A stretch of DNA of 23,037 nt from Treponema sp. UBA1793 (GCA_002314445.1 DCFX01000026.1:1-23037), one strand, 5' to 3'; counted from the stretch's first letter, positions 1 through 7,526 are shown. Program-made: numbers and translations. The notes: generated by a model from the letters alone, not told the origin.

Positions 1-79
1 CATCTTTCTTGACATAAAGCGATTGTTTCCTTGCCGTCTTCGTCTATGATTTCCACCCTGAAGTTCTTTGTCTGGTAGA
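1..79 (-). pseudogene. Possible fragment of a second spike (VgrG/gp5-like) gene at the window edge
   Basis: On the minus strand this edge reads in frame as a short stretch of the spike protein (start YQTKNFRVEI, end DGKETI) and then diverges to ALCQER up to the window end. Positions 21-79 are identical, base for base, to 5984-6042, which encodes spike residues about 132-151, the junction between the OB fold and the beta-helix. The flanks on both sides (1-20 and 80 onward) do not match the spike gene. No start codon or ribosome binding site is convincing. It lies past the operon terminator, so it is probably a relic of a duplicated or recombined spike gene. It could also be the edge of a real paralogue continuing to the left; the window cannot decide. 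Confidence 0.4.
21..79. repeat. 59-bp exact direct repeat, copy 1
   Basis: This is identical to 5984-6042 inside the spike gene, in the same orientation. Identity ends abruptly at both sides (base 20 is c against g; base 80 is g against c). Complete identity over 59 bp, including wobble positions, implies a recent copy or gene conversion. Confidence 0.95.
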
Positions 80-82
80 GCC

Positions 83-109
83 GCAGACTTTCCCTCCGGT
101 AAAGTCTGC
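83..109. repeat. Inverted repeat, 9-bp perfect stem
   Basis: GCAGACTTT at 83-91 pairs with AAAGTCTGC at 101-109 around a 9-nt loop. No T-run follows on either strand, so it is not an intrinsic terminator. It starts three bases after the end of the 59-bp spike duplication. Confidence 0.7.
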
Positions 110-309
110 TTCCCGTGTTTCCAGCCCGTTCCGGTCTGTAAACGCGCCTCGCTGGCTCACGAATCAGACGAAACCTCATTCCGCTATCCGGCTTTACGCA
201 CTTCGGTAACCCTCATTCCCGCCTGCGGCGTGAACGCTCCGCGGTGCTGCAATCCGGCGTATGTTTTTTTCTTCATTCCTCTGTTCTTTTCCAGAGTAAA
301 AAAATCAGG

Positions 310-366
310 AAAAAATACATTGAACACACGGCAATACGGAGATTCCGTCTGCCGTGTGTTCAATGT
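310..366 (-). terminator. Strong rho-independent terminator of the CIS operon
   Basis: A perfect 17-bp inverted repeat (317-333 with 350-366) encloses a loop that holds a second 5-bp hairpin (ACGGA 336-340, TCCGT 344-348). Read on the minus strand, the stem is followed at once by A and then six T residues (315-310), the classical intrinsic terminator layout. On the plus strand no T-run follows. It lies about 210 bp past the stop of the last operon gene and is the only clear terminator in the window. Confidence 0.8.
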
Positions 367-377
367 TCTGTTGCCAT

Positions 378-402
378 CTGTCATGTGCAATGCACGTGAC
401 AG
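378..402. repeat. Near-perfect 12-bp palindrome
   Basis: The arms at 378-389 and 391-402 match except for one T-G wobble, centred on base 390. The near-absence of a loop makes it look more like a dimeric protein-binding site or cruciform than a terminator. Confidence 0.6.
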
Positions 403-412
403 CCTTATTTAT

Positions 413-429
413 TTCGTGTTATACACGAA
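413..429. repeat. Short perfect hairpin
   Basis: TTCGTGT (413-419) and ACACGAA (423-429) pair perfectly around a 3-nt loop. It is the third palindrome within 120 bp. Confidence 0.55.
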
Positions 430-574
430 CATATCATTCGCGTATAACGTATGCTTTTCAATCCTTCTCTATTGGCAGGACTTACCTGCGGTGTCCTTGC
501 TCGTTGTCAAAGATTCTTGCTCCGGCATTCTCCGCAGAAGAATGGCAGATTGTTTTATTTACTATTCGTAAAAC

Positions 575-1768
575 TTATTCCAGATAACCGCCAAAACACC
601 AACCAGTAGTTCCGGCGGTTATTGATTTTCCATTCCTGTCTTTTGATCCGGACTGAACTTCCACTTGTACCCAGTTTGAGGCAATGCCGTCTATCGTATC
701 CTGACTGCCTGCTTTTATTATTTTCACAACTGTTCCCTTCTGCATTGTTGTAATCACGGTACTGGAAGTATCTTCAGTACTGCGCAGGCGGAGGTTAGTT
801 GTTACGCGTTTGGTTGTACCAGACACGGGAATGGAAGAAGATGACGGTGCAGGAGGAACACCTTTTGTGCTCGCAGGTTTTGCACTGCCGTCATAGTCGC
901 AGGTACCGTCGGCATGACGGGGCCAAGTAATATCGGACAAATCTATATTTTTTTTATCTGACAAATAGAAATCTCTAATTCGTAAAAACAAAGACGATGA
1001 AATATTTACCAATGAAATAAAAAATTTTCCATTTGTATATAAGTATAAATAATCACCATCAATTTTATAGGTAAATATATATGCACTATCTTTTTTTAAT
1101 TTTTCAATAATATTATCATTTATTTTCGGACCTGCATATTCTGAACCAGACTTTATGCACACCCAGTCTATTTCATTTGAACTGACCTTATTTACGATAC
1201 CTTCAACTCTTCCATTCCAATACCCCATGTCCTCTATAATAATTGCGAAATTACTCAAGGAAAATGTTGGTGTAGAATGTATATCATACCATGTATCATT
1301 TTCCCAGTCTGTATATTTTTTCCATTTATCATACTCTCTATAAAACTCTACATAATTTTCCAAATTTTTTTGTTCCTTTGAATACAATACTTTAACTTCA
1401 TATTCTGGAATCCATTCAAAATCTGTAATATATTCAGGTAATATCTCCTGGTTATCAATGCCAATATCATTGATAGGAACATATCCATTAAAATAATCTT
1501 TTGTTGTAACTCTTATAAAAATATTATAGTTTCTATTTTTATAGCAAAATCTGTTATTCAATTCTTTTAAATCATTTTTTTGAATTATAATGCTGTCAAG
1601 TGTATTTAAATCTAAATTTGTATCCTTATTCAAAATTTGAATAACAGAAAAATTTGTTGAATTTTTTATAATTAATGGTGTTTTACAAATTGTTTTGCAT
1701 TCATATGCAAAAATAGTATTCGAAAAAAATATACTTATAAAGAAAACAAGATATTTTTTATAATTCAT
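575..1768 (-). CDS. Exported protein with C-terminal bacterial SH3 domain; candidate immunity or accessory partner of the M23 effector
   Basis: 397 aa. Residues 1-21 are a signal peptide (short basic start, hydrophobic core, cleavage likely after IFA), so the product is periplasmic or surface-exposed. Residues ~22-275 form a Tyr/Asn/Lys-rich region I do not recognise. After a Ser/Pro-rich linker (about 295-315), residues ~318-397 look like an SH3b domain (TTNLRLRS start, TTGWCFGGYL end), a fold often linked to cell-wall binding. The ATG overlaps the stop of the M23 gene by four bases (ATGA), and GAGGT lies upstream, so the two are translationally coupled. By analogy with T6SS pairs, a secreted partner of a peptidoglycan hydrolase is often its immunity protein. 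A secreted accessory or second effector is also possible. Base composition changes sharply inside the gene near position 940. Confidence 0.8.
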   Translation of the reverse strand: MNYKKYLVFFISIFFSNTIFAYECKTICKTPLIIKNSTNFSVIQILNKDTNLDLNTLDSIIIQKNDLKELNNRFCYKNRNYNIFIRVTTKDYFNGYVPINDIGIDNQEILPEYITDFEWIPEYEVKVLYSKEQKNLENYVEFYREYDKWKKYTDWENDTWYDIHSTPTFSLSNFAIIIEDMGYWNGRVEGIVNKVSSNEIDWVCIKSGSEYAGPKINDNIIEKLKKDSAYIFTYKIDGDYLYLYTNGKFFISLVNISSSLFLRIRDFYLSDKKNIDLSDITWPRHADGTCDYDGSAKPASTKGVPPAPSSSSIPVSGTTKRVTTNLRLRSTEDTSSTVITTMQKGTVVKIIKAGSQDTIDGIASNWVQVEVQSGSKDRNGKSITAGTTGWCFGGYLE

Positions 1769-4254
1769 TTTGTTACCTCATTCTCATTCCATGGAATAGT
1801 ATGTTCTATTGGATTGAAACTTCTTGAATCTACACTCTTGAAAACATTTATTGCATTATTATAAACATTATCCAATTTATCACTTATAATAAATTGAACA
1901 TGTAAATGAGCACCATATCCGTATGGTCGATCTTTATCGTCTATAAGTTGGGATGTAATATGCTGTTCATCTTTGCCATCTTCTGACCTATACCATTTTG
2001 TATACATTTTCCCTGTATTTCCTACATATCCGACAATCATTCCCGGATATACTTTATCACCTTTTTTAGCATATTCCTTGTCTCGATTCATATGCGCAAC
2101 AATATAGTAACAATTTGGCATAAAGGTATTTTCAACTAAAATGCAGTTTCCAAAATTTTTATCGTTATAGTCTATATTTGCAATAACTATACCATTTATC
2201 AAACTGTAAATTGGTATCTTCCCATTGTCCTTATAATTTATTTCAAAATCTATACCAGCATGGTGCTTTGTACTTGCATCGCTTGTACCATTGAATTCCC
2301 ACGACATTTGGGAATAACCATTTATTCCTGTTCCAATCCCCGTATAAGGTGCAAACCCCGGATTATCTTTTACTTTAACTCCTTTGTACGTTAACCCAAG
2401 ATATGGATTAAATTCAAAAGCACCAGCTCGTTCCAGATGATTAATAAAATACACAGGATGAACAAAATGAAGCTGATTCGTTCCAAATATCTTCTGCAGA
2501 CCGTCTTTCCAAATATCAGTATTTTTAGCAATGTCTTTTAACAGTTCTGCCTGAGAATCCGAAATAGTCCCAGCCCATTTTTTATTCTTTTTTTTATCTT
2601 TTATATCACTAAATTTTGTCTGATCCCATTCCAAAGGATGCATACATACACATTTCCGCAGTTGTGAACACATATCATGGGCAAACTCATACTTTTCGCC
2701 ATTTCCGAAAAGGTATTTCAGATAATCCCAGATAATATAAGTACCAAACCACCATGGGGAAAGAGGCATAAGAAGCAGAGCATATTTTACTCTCATATCT
2801 TCATACCATTTTATTGACTCCTTCATTACTGAAGTTCTGTCACAAAATATGTCATCAGATTTTCCCGAATCCTCCTTATAATTGAGAAACCATTTATCCC
2901 ATGCAAATGCCGGTTCAAAACATTTTTTCTTATCAACTTTAGATATATACCATTCCTGATCACTCACAACCTTATAAAATATATTTTCCGTACGATCCAT
3001 ATACTCATTTTTTTCTACATCTGTCACCATTTTCTTATTTTCATCTGACAGTTGATCCATTTTCTCATAATCACAGAGAAGGGGATTTTCATTATATGCA
3101 GTTATTTTTTTTGTTTCTGTGACTTTTCCTGTCACGGTAAAACAGTCGGAATCAGAGACCGTCCAGAATTCATGCACAGCTATTCCCAGGTCAGAAAAAT
3201 CAATATTTATTGCCGGCTGTCCACCGGGCGTAACATATACCACTTTTATTTTTTTCCCGACTATACTTTTTATTTTTGTACAAAGAACGGCATAAAAATA
3301 GCCAATATCACTTTCTGTACAGGAACCATCAGTTATTATTTTTCTATCGCCAATCCAAATTGTACTTACATCAGAAACCTCATAACTTTTCCCCGAAGAA
3401 AACTTTTCCCCACCATTCTTCATTCCCTTATTCTTTGAAAGATATATCCTTATTGCTGTTATTTTTATTTTTTTTGCAGTTCGATTACTGTCTGTATATG
3501 TTTTTTTTATCTCATACTCTGTATGTGATGGTATATAATAGGTAGACGATTTTGATTCTATCCTTTTCTGCCTGTAAAGCGTCACATTTTTATTCAAACC
3601 GATAAAGAGTTCCTGCTTTTCTTCATCTGTTAAAAACATCTTCTGTTTGTAGTCAAACAAACTCTTCTCTGTTATAACTACAAAATCAAAATATCTTTCT
3701 GTATTATTAAGTCCCGGCATACCTATTTTTGCTACTGAAAATTCTTTTCCTTCTCCTGCGGGAAATTGAATTGCATCACCAATAACAATATTACCGTCAT
3801 AACAGCTTTTATCGTATTCTTTCAACGGGGCAAGATTCATGTACAATGTATAAAAAACAAAGCTGTCGTCCGCTAGTTGTTTTATTTTCAGGTTATGTTT
3901 CAGCATAATAAAATTATCGGAAACTGGAAATTGTTTTTCTGTATCAGACAGTCCCTTTTTAAGGCTGTAATTCCTTCCGTTTTTTTCATATTTATCTTTA
4001 TTTACTGCAAATATATCAGTGTAATCGCTTTCTGTTATCTGGTCAGGCAGGTTCATTTTCTTATAGTCCTGCGATATGCGATACATTACTACAATTCCTG
4101 GTATAATTGGAACAAATTCTTCTTTCGAATCTTTATTTATATGTATACCACTGTGCCAGAAATTCCCTGTTCCAATCGGGTAATAACCACTTTTGCCATT
4201 TTCATTATTCCGGCAGAGTTCATCTATATTTTTTATCTCAAAAGGCAGATTCAT
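1765..4254 (-). CDS. M23 (LytM/lysostaphin-type) peptidoglycan endopeptidase, likely CIS cargo/effector
   Basis: 829 aa with no signal peptide. I choose ATG 4254 because AGGAG sits 8 nt upstream; an in-frame GTG at 4263 overlaps that ribosome binding site. The C-terminal domain (~residues 640-800) has the complete M23 set: H665-x3-D669 (HAGID), H721 (VAHM) and H783-x-H785 (HLH). Known family members use these as Zn ligands and catalytic histidines to cut peptide cross-links. Residues ~15-180 look like a second, degenerate M23 fold (WHSGIH with His in place of Asp, YTLYMNL lacking the His). The central region is unrecognised; a phrase near residue 605 (HFVHPVYFINHLE) recalls linkers I associate with T6SS-type cell-wall effectors. 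A leaderless wall hydrolase just after a spike gene is best explained as machine-delivered cargo. It could instead act as a particle lysin after cytoplasmic release. Confidence 0.85.
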   Translation of the reverse strand: MNLPFEIKNIDELCRNNENGKSGYYPIGTGNFWHSGIHINKDSKEEFVPIIPGIVVMYRISQDYKKMNLPDQITESDYTDIFAVNKDKYEKNGRNYSLKKGLSDTEKQFPVSDNFIMLKHNLKIKQLADDSFVFYTLYMNLAPLKEYDKSCYDGNIVIGDAIQFPAGEGKEFSVAKIGMPGLNNTERYFDFVVITEKSLFDYKQKMFLTDEEKQELFIGLNKNVTLYRQKRIESKSSTYYIPSHTEYEIKKTYTDSNRTAKKIKITAIRIYLSKNKGMKNGGEKFSSGKSYEVSDVSTIWIGDRKIITDGSCTESDIGYFYAVLCTKIKSIVGKKIKVVYVTPGGQPAINIDFSDLGIAVHEFWTVSDSDCFTVTGKVTETKKITAYNENPLLCDYEKMDQLSDENKKMVTDVEKNEYMDRTENIFYKVVSDQEWYISKVDKKKCFEPAFAWDKWFLNYKEDSGKSDDIFCDRTSVMKESIKWYEDMRVKYALLLMPLSPWWFGTYIIWDYLKYLFGNGEKYEFAHDMCSQLRKCVCMHPLEWDQTKFSDIKDKKKNKKWAGTISDSQAELLKDIAKNTDIWKDGLQKIFGTNQLHFVHPVYFINHLERAGAFEFNPYLGLTYKGVKVKDNPGFAPYTGIGTGINGYSQMSWEFNGTSDASTKHHAGIDFEINYKDNGKIPIYSLINGIVIANIDYNDKNFGNCILVENTFMPNCYYIVAHMNRDKEYAKKGDKVYPGMIVGYVGNTGKMYTKWYRSEDGKDEQHITSQLIDDKDRPYGYGAHLHVQFIISDKLDNVYNNAINVFKSVDSRSFNPIEHTIPWNENEVTK

Positions 4255-4268
4255 TTTTTGCACTCCTG

Positions 4269-4400
4269 TCAGGAATTTCGTTCATTAGACTGTTCTATAA
4301 TAATTACAGTTTCTTTTTCCATGCTCACGGGAATTCGTGTATTGTATTTATCCTTTTCTTTTATTTCGATCTCGTCAATCTTAGTCTTTTTTTCTTCCAT
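4269..4400 (-). CDS. 43-aa small ORF between spike and M23 effector
   Basis: The product begins MEEKKTKIDEIEIKEK and ends EQSNERNS. It is very charged, with one short hydrophobic run (TVIIIE). It starts two bases after the spike stop codon, and its own stop is 14 bases before the M23 start, so spacing is as tight as for the real genes around it. No family is recognised. It may be a small adaptor or chaperone-like piece, the split-off end of a spike or effector, or a coupling ORF with no function of its own. The ribosome binding site would lie inside the spike's last codons (GAAGGACAAT), which is modest. Confidence 0.45.
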   Translation of the reverse strand: MEEKKTKIDEIEIKEKDKYNTRIPVSMEKETVIIIEQSNERNS

Positions 4401-4402
4401 CT

Positions 4403-6436
4403 TTATTTATTGTCCTTCTCTTCATCATTTTTCAATTCAATTTCATATCTGCCTGGGATCAGATCATCTTTTTCAAGTAAGCCGTTCTCATCAAAGTTTC
4501 CTTCTACATCATCATTACCTTCACAGTGAAGTACATATTTCTCATTGGGAATTGTTTCTTCGAATGTATTCTGCATGCGGACTTTTATCTTCGCGCTTAT
4601 TTCCACATCGCTGCTTTTTTTCTGCTTCGCCCTCGGTGCGTCTGCCGTAAAGTAAAACTTCGGCTTCTTTTTCAACGGATTGTCCGGGTCATATTCGTAA
4701 TGGTACGTCCATTCCGCATCCGCCTTACTTCCGTCAACCTTCGCAGCCGGTTCCGCCACTTTCTCTCCTGTCTTGCTGTTGTATACGCAGAACCTCACTC
4801 CCGCGCCGTCAGCCATATCCTTCGTCTCCGCATGAAGTTTGAGTACATCCCCGACAAGCCCTTTACTTGCTGAACTGCCGTCTTTGTCCTGCCATTCCGC
4901 CTTTGTTATCTCAGGCCTCAGCAGTTTCACCGTCAGGCTGCCGCTGCTCTTTTTGTAGTTGCACCACGCTGAATGTGCACTGAATATAAACTTCGGGTCC
5001 TGGTCTGGAGGAAGCTCTCGACTGTCCGCATGCCAGCACCACTTTGCGCTAACGCTCCCGCCTTTTACCGTCAGCGGAAACTTCGCATAGGCAAAGCCGT
5101 TCTCAGGCCCTTTCCCTTCAGGGAATACCTGTAACGTCACCATGTTCCCGTCGTCTATGTCCTTCACGTTCGCCGAAAGCTCTACTTCCTCGCCTTCCTT
5201 CGCGCTTGTCTTTCCCCACTTCACTGTCGTGAACTGCGGCTTTTTATTATTTTCTTTAGCCTTGTCTTCCTTCCACTTTTCAGTGTTCTTCGGATTAATA
5301 ATCACAGGCATCGGCATACTTGCACCCACTGCTATAACCGTACTGTTGTTCTGTGCTCCCACATCGTTGCATGTCGTCACCTGGCTCCCGATGACGCATG
5401 CTTCCTTCCCGTCTATTTTGAGCTTGTCGGCTGTTCCGCCGGTCACTTCTCCTTCGTTCTTCGGGTTCTTCTGGAACTTGATTGTACCGGGAAGCTGGTT
5501 GTGCATGGGGCTGTCGTTCTTTGCCTTGCTGCCTTTTACTGCGACTTTATGGCTTCCGATGCTTACGTCTTTGGCCAGTTTGTCGTTCAGCTTCCCGATG
5601 AACGGGTGCGGCAGCGGTACGTTTTCCGTGTGGTTTCCGGCAGGGACTACCATGGTGTGCACGTCAAAGCCCATGACTTTATCCCCTTCCACGGCAAGCT
5701 GTTTGCCTCCCGTCGCCACTCCCTTGGAGCCGGTCATCTTTATGTTCTTGCCCTTCATTTCCACTTTCTTGTCGCATTCGATTTTCAGGGTCTTCTTCGC
5801 TTCGTAATTTATTTCACCTTCGCTTTCTATGTTCATTTTCTTGGCTTTGAAACTGATGTTGTCTTCCCCGTTTATTTCCAGTTCCTTGCACTTCACGTGT
5901 ATATCGCCCATCTCGTTTACAACTGAGATGCCTTCTTTCTTTGACAGGACGAAACGGACTTTGCCGTCTCGTGTGAATGTCTGGATTGTTTCCTTGCCGT
6001 CTTCGTCTATGATTTCCACCCTGAAGTTCTTTGTCTGGTAGACGATGCTTTTTGACGGGTTGTCCGTGCTGTGTGCAGGCGGCATGTGTTTTTCATCATA
6101 TACGCAGCCGGCTACTACTCCGTGTTCGTGGTCTCCTTCGGGGAAAAAGACGAGTACCTGCGTGCCTATGTCAGGCAGTATCCACATGCCGCTGCTGTCT
6201 CCCGCCCACTGTTTCATCATGGGGTACCACGGGCCGACGCAGCCGGGGGAGAGCATGTCCATCGCTATGCGCAGCCGCCCAAGGCAGTCGGGGTCTTTGT
6301 TGTCGGCTACGATGCCCATTACCGGCGGGCATGAGGCGTAGTACATTCTCTTTGTAAACTCAAGTATCCCCTGATTTTCAAGCCGCGGGTCGGGATATTT
6401 TTTCAGCAGTTCGTCTATTTCTTCTCTCAGGTCCAT
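4403..6436 (-). CDS. Composite spike: gp5/VgrG-like OB and beta-helix, PAAR-like tip, Ig-like repeats
   Basis: 677 aa; ATG 6436 has GGAG seven bases upstream. Domains in order: a short helical lead (1-30); gp5/VgrG-type OB fold (~36-115, with GRLRI and WILPDIGTQVLVFF); beta-helix of short Lys/Glu strands (~132-250); a PAAR-like module (~255-380, with LPHPFIG and ACVIGSQV) that would sharpen the tip; two Ig-like beta repeats (~400-505 and ~507-618, each opening with a Lys-Ala/Thr-Trp-type strand and containing PKF(I/Y)F); and a charged end (~618-677, KYVLHCEG and GRYEIEL) of the kind seen at T6SS spike C-termini. In Afp/PVC these parts are split between the Afp8 spike and Afp10 tip. It probably caps the tube and carries the cargo encoded next. 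Composition turns AT-rich in the last ~60 codons. Confidence 0.85.
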   Translation of the reverse strand: MDLREEIDELLKKYPDPRLENQGILEFTKRMYYASCPPVMGIVADNKDPDCLGRLRIAMDMLSPGCVGPWYPMMKQWAGDSSGMWILPDIGTQVLVFFPEGDHEHGVVAGCVYDEKHMPPAHSTDNPSKSIVYQTKNFRVEIIDEDGKETIQTFTRDGKVRFVLSKKEGISVVNEMGDIHVKCKELEINGEDNISFKAKKMNIESEGEINYEAKKTLKIECDKKVEMKGKNIKMTGSKGVATGGKQLAVEGDKVMGFDVHTMVVPAGNHTENVPLPHPFIGKLNDKLAKDVSIGSHKVAVKGSKAKNDSPMHNQLPGTIKFQKNPKNEGEVTGGTADKLKIDGKEACVIGSQVTTCNDVGAQNNSTVIAVGASMPMPVIINPKNTEKWKEDKAKENNKKPQFTTVKWGKTSAKEGEEVELSANVKDIDDGNMVTLQVFPEGKGPENGFAYAKFPLTVKGGSVSAKWCWHADSRELPPDQDPKFIFSAHSAWCNYKKSSGSLTVKLLRPEITKAEWQDKDGSSASKGLVGDVLKLHAETKDMADGAGVRFCVYNSKTGEKVAEPAAKVDGSKADAEWTYHYEYDPDNPLKKKPKFYFTADAPRAKQKKSSDVEISAKIKVRMQNTFEETIPNEKYVLHCEGNDDVEGNFDENGLLEKDDLIPGRYEIELKNDEEKDNK
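5984..6042. repeat. 59-bp exact direct repeat, copy 2 (inside the spike gene)
   Basis: Identical to 21-79. It covers spike codons ~132-151, where the OB fold passes into the beta-helix. This is the copy in functional context. Confidence 0.95.
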
Positions 6437-6451
6437 AGTATTTCTCCGGCT

Positions 6452-7504
6452 TTACTTTTTCATATTCCGCTTAAGGTTGAACGATGTGATATATGCGCCT
6501 CCGACATCAAGCCGGTGCGTCACGCTTTTCGCAACGTACTCGCCGCTGTATATGTCGCCTGCATATTTAATACTCACCCTCATGCCGGGATGCAGCTTGT
6601 AATTTCCCTCTCCCTTTCCTGTTCCGTACATGTACCGGTATGAATTCGCCTGAAGCATACCGAGTGCGAGTGATTTTGCATCGTCTGCGTCAAAGGCGGT
6701 GCAGTTCATTTCTGCTGCTGCAAAATTACTGCTCTGCTTTGATTCCGCTGTCCAGTCGCTTGAGCCGCCTACTTTCACCGGTACATCTCCTGCTGCTGCA
6801 TTCCCGCTGAACGATTCGCACTTGCCTGTGTTCCAGCCTGTTACGGTCGCCTGTGCAAGCAGGTCTTCAATGTCGTCAGAGCCTTCAAATGATATGAGGC
6901 TCTTTCCCCACTCGTAGATTATCTCTTCGCTGCTTACGCTCACTTCGCCTTTTACGTATACTTTTGTGTCGTATGCGTACACTTCTTTGCCGTATCTTGC
7001 TGCTGCCATCATCACGTAGTCGTAGTCTGTTACTCCGAACTCGGTGGAAAAATCATGTTTGCCGCCGAATGTGTCCATTTCTGCACTCAGGGAATATTTT
7101 CCGATAATTTCTTTCACTGCATCGGACACGCTCTTTTTTTCGTATGATACAAGGTGTTTCCCGTGTTTCAGTTTGTACAGGCCGTTGCACCCGCAGACTT
7201 CCAGTTCTTCGTGTCCGTATTCGTTTAGCTTTATGTGAGTCTTTGTTATTTCTCCGCAGAATACTTCGTCTACGTCGTCTTTATACCCCATGTGGATTGA
7301 TACTTTTTTCTCCAGGGCGATTGTTCCTGCGTCACGAAGTTTTACTGCGCTGCTGTCGAACAGCAGCGTAAATCGTCCGATTCCGTTCAGGCGGTCGTCT
7401 ACGGTTATCCGTTTCAATGCACCTTCGTGGTCGGTGTCGAGCCTCTTTCCGTCTATGTATACTATCCATACCGGCGTAAGGTGTTTATTTTCGTCGTTAG
7501 CCAT
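6452..7504 (-). CDS. gp27/gpD-like baseplate hub protein (phage late control D family)
   Basis: 350 aa. The all-beta hub signature is visible: WIVYIDGKRL at the start, alternating strands such as GRFTLLFDSS and VSIHMGYKD, the central VSDAVKEIIGKYSL segment preceding the second barrel, and a closing LHPGMRVSIKYAG...GEYVAKSVTHRLD region. This matches the gp27/gpD/N-terminal VgrG fold, which forms the trimeric adaptor between the six-fold tube and three-fold spike. It sits 15 bp upstream of the spike, so hub and spike are separate proteins here, whereas in T6SS VgrG and Afp8 they are fused. The start has GAGGG upstream. Located in the particle baseplate. Confidence 0.85.
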   Translation of the reverse strand: MANDENKHLTPVWIVYIDGKRLDTDHEGALKRITVDDRLNGIGRFTLLFDSSAVKLRDAGTIALEKKVSIHMGYKDDVDEVFCGEITKTHIKLNEYGHEELEVCGCNGLYKLKHGKHLVSYEKKSVSDAVKEIIGKYSLSAEMDTFGGKHDFSTEFGVTDYDYVMMAAARYGKEVYAYDTKVYVKGEVSVSSEEIIYEWGKSLISFEGSDDIEDLLAQATVTGWNTGKCESFSGNAAAGDVPVKVGGSSDWTAESKQSSNFAAAEMNCTAFDADDAKSLALGMLQANSYRYMYGTGKGEGNYKLHPGMRVSIKYAGDIYSGEYVAKSVTHRLDVGGAYITSFNLKRNMKK

Positions 7505-7526
7505 GTATTTTCCCTCTCTTTCTTTT

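Larger units (their letters stand above)
80..574. other. Non-coding, palindrome-rich region downstream of the operon
   Basis: No credible gene is seen: open frames here lack ribosome binding sites and have cysteine-rich, improbable compositions. The region is dense in inverted repeats: 83-91/101-109 (9 bp perfect, 9-nt loop), 317-333/350-366 (17 bp perfect, listed as the terminator), 378-389/391-402 (12 bp with one G-T wobble), 413-419/423-429 (7 bp perfect, 3-nt loop) and 526-531/539-544 (6 bp). Near-identical short phrases around 172-184 and 206-221 (AACCTCATTCCGC and AACCCTCATTCCCGC) hint at a degenerate direct repeat. It may be a multi-copy intergenic repeat in this genome, but that cannot be tested from one window. 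Confidence 0.6.
940..4590. other. AT-rich putative cargo cassette
   Basis: This interval runs from the last ~60 codons of the spike, through the 43-aa ORF and the M23 gene, to about two thirds of the way through the SH3 gene, and it is markedly AT-rich. Hand counts of 60-base lines give 14/60 GC at 961-1020, 15/60 at 1861-1920, 20/60 at 4501-4560 and 23/60 at 4441-4500. Outside it they give 33/60 at 841-900, 30/60 at 4621-4680 and 37/60 at 17,881-17,940. Both edges fall inside genes at domain junctions. No transposase, integrase or terminal repeat is seen. The edges are approximate. Confidence 0.55.

Noticed and set aside
310..470. Integron attC-like site
   Set aside because: Spirochaete integrons exist and the palindromes invited the idea, but I could not find a proper pair of RYYYAAC/GTTRRRY core sites, and the 17-bp stem with T-run is better explained as a terminator.
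68..571. Plus-strand 167-aa open frame
   Set aside because: It has no ribosome binding site, improbable composition, and spans the palindromes and the terminator. It is more likely intergenic repeat DNA than a gene.
4255..4263. GTG start for the M23 gene at 4263
   Set aside because: The GTG overlaps the last base of the AGGAG ribosome binding site. The ATG at 4254 has correct spacing.
5142..5807. Plus-strand 221-aa hydrophobic open frame opposite the spike
   Set aside because: The apparent membrane character comes from reading the complement of Lys/Glu-rich beta-helix codons. No start signal.
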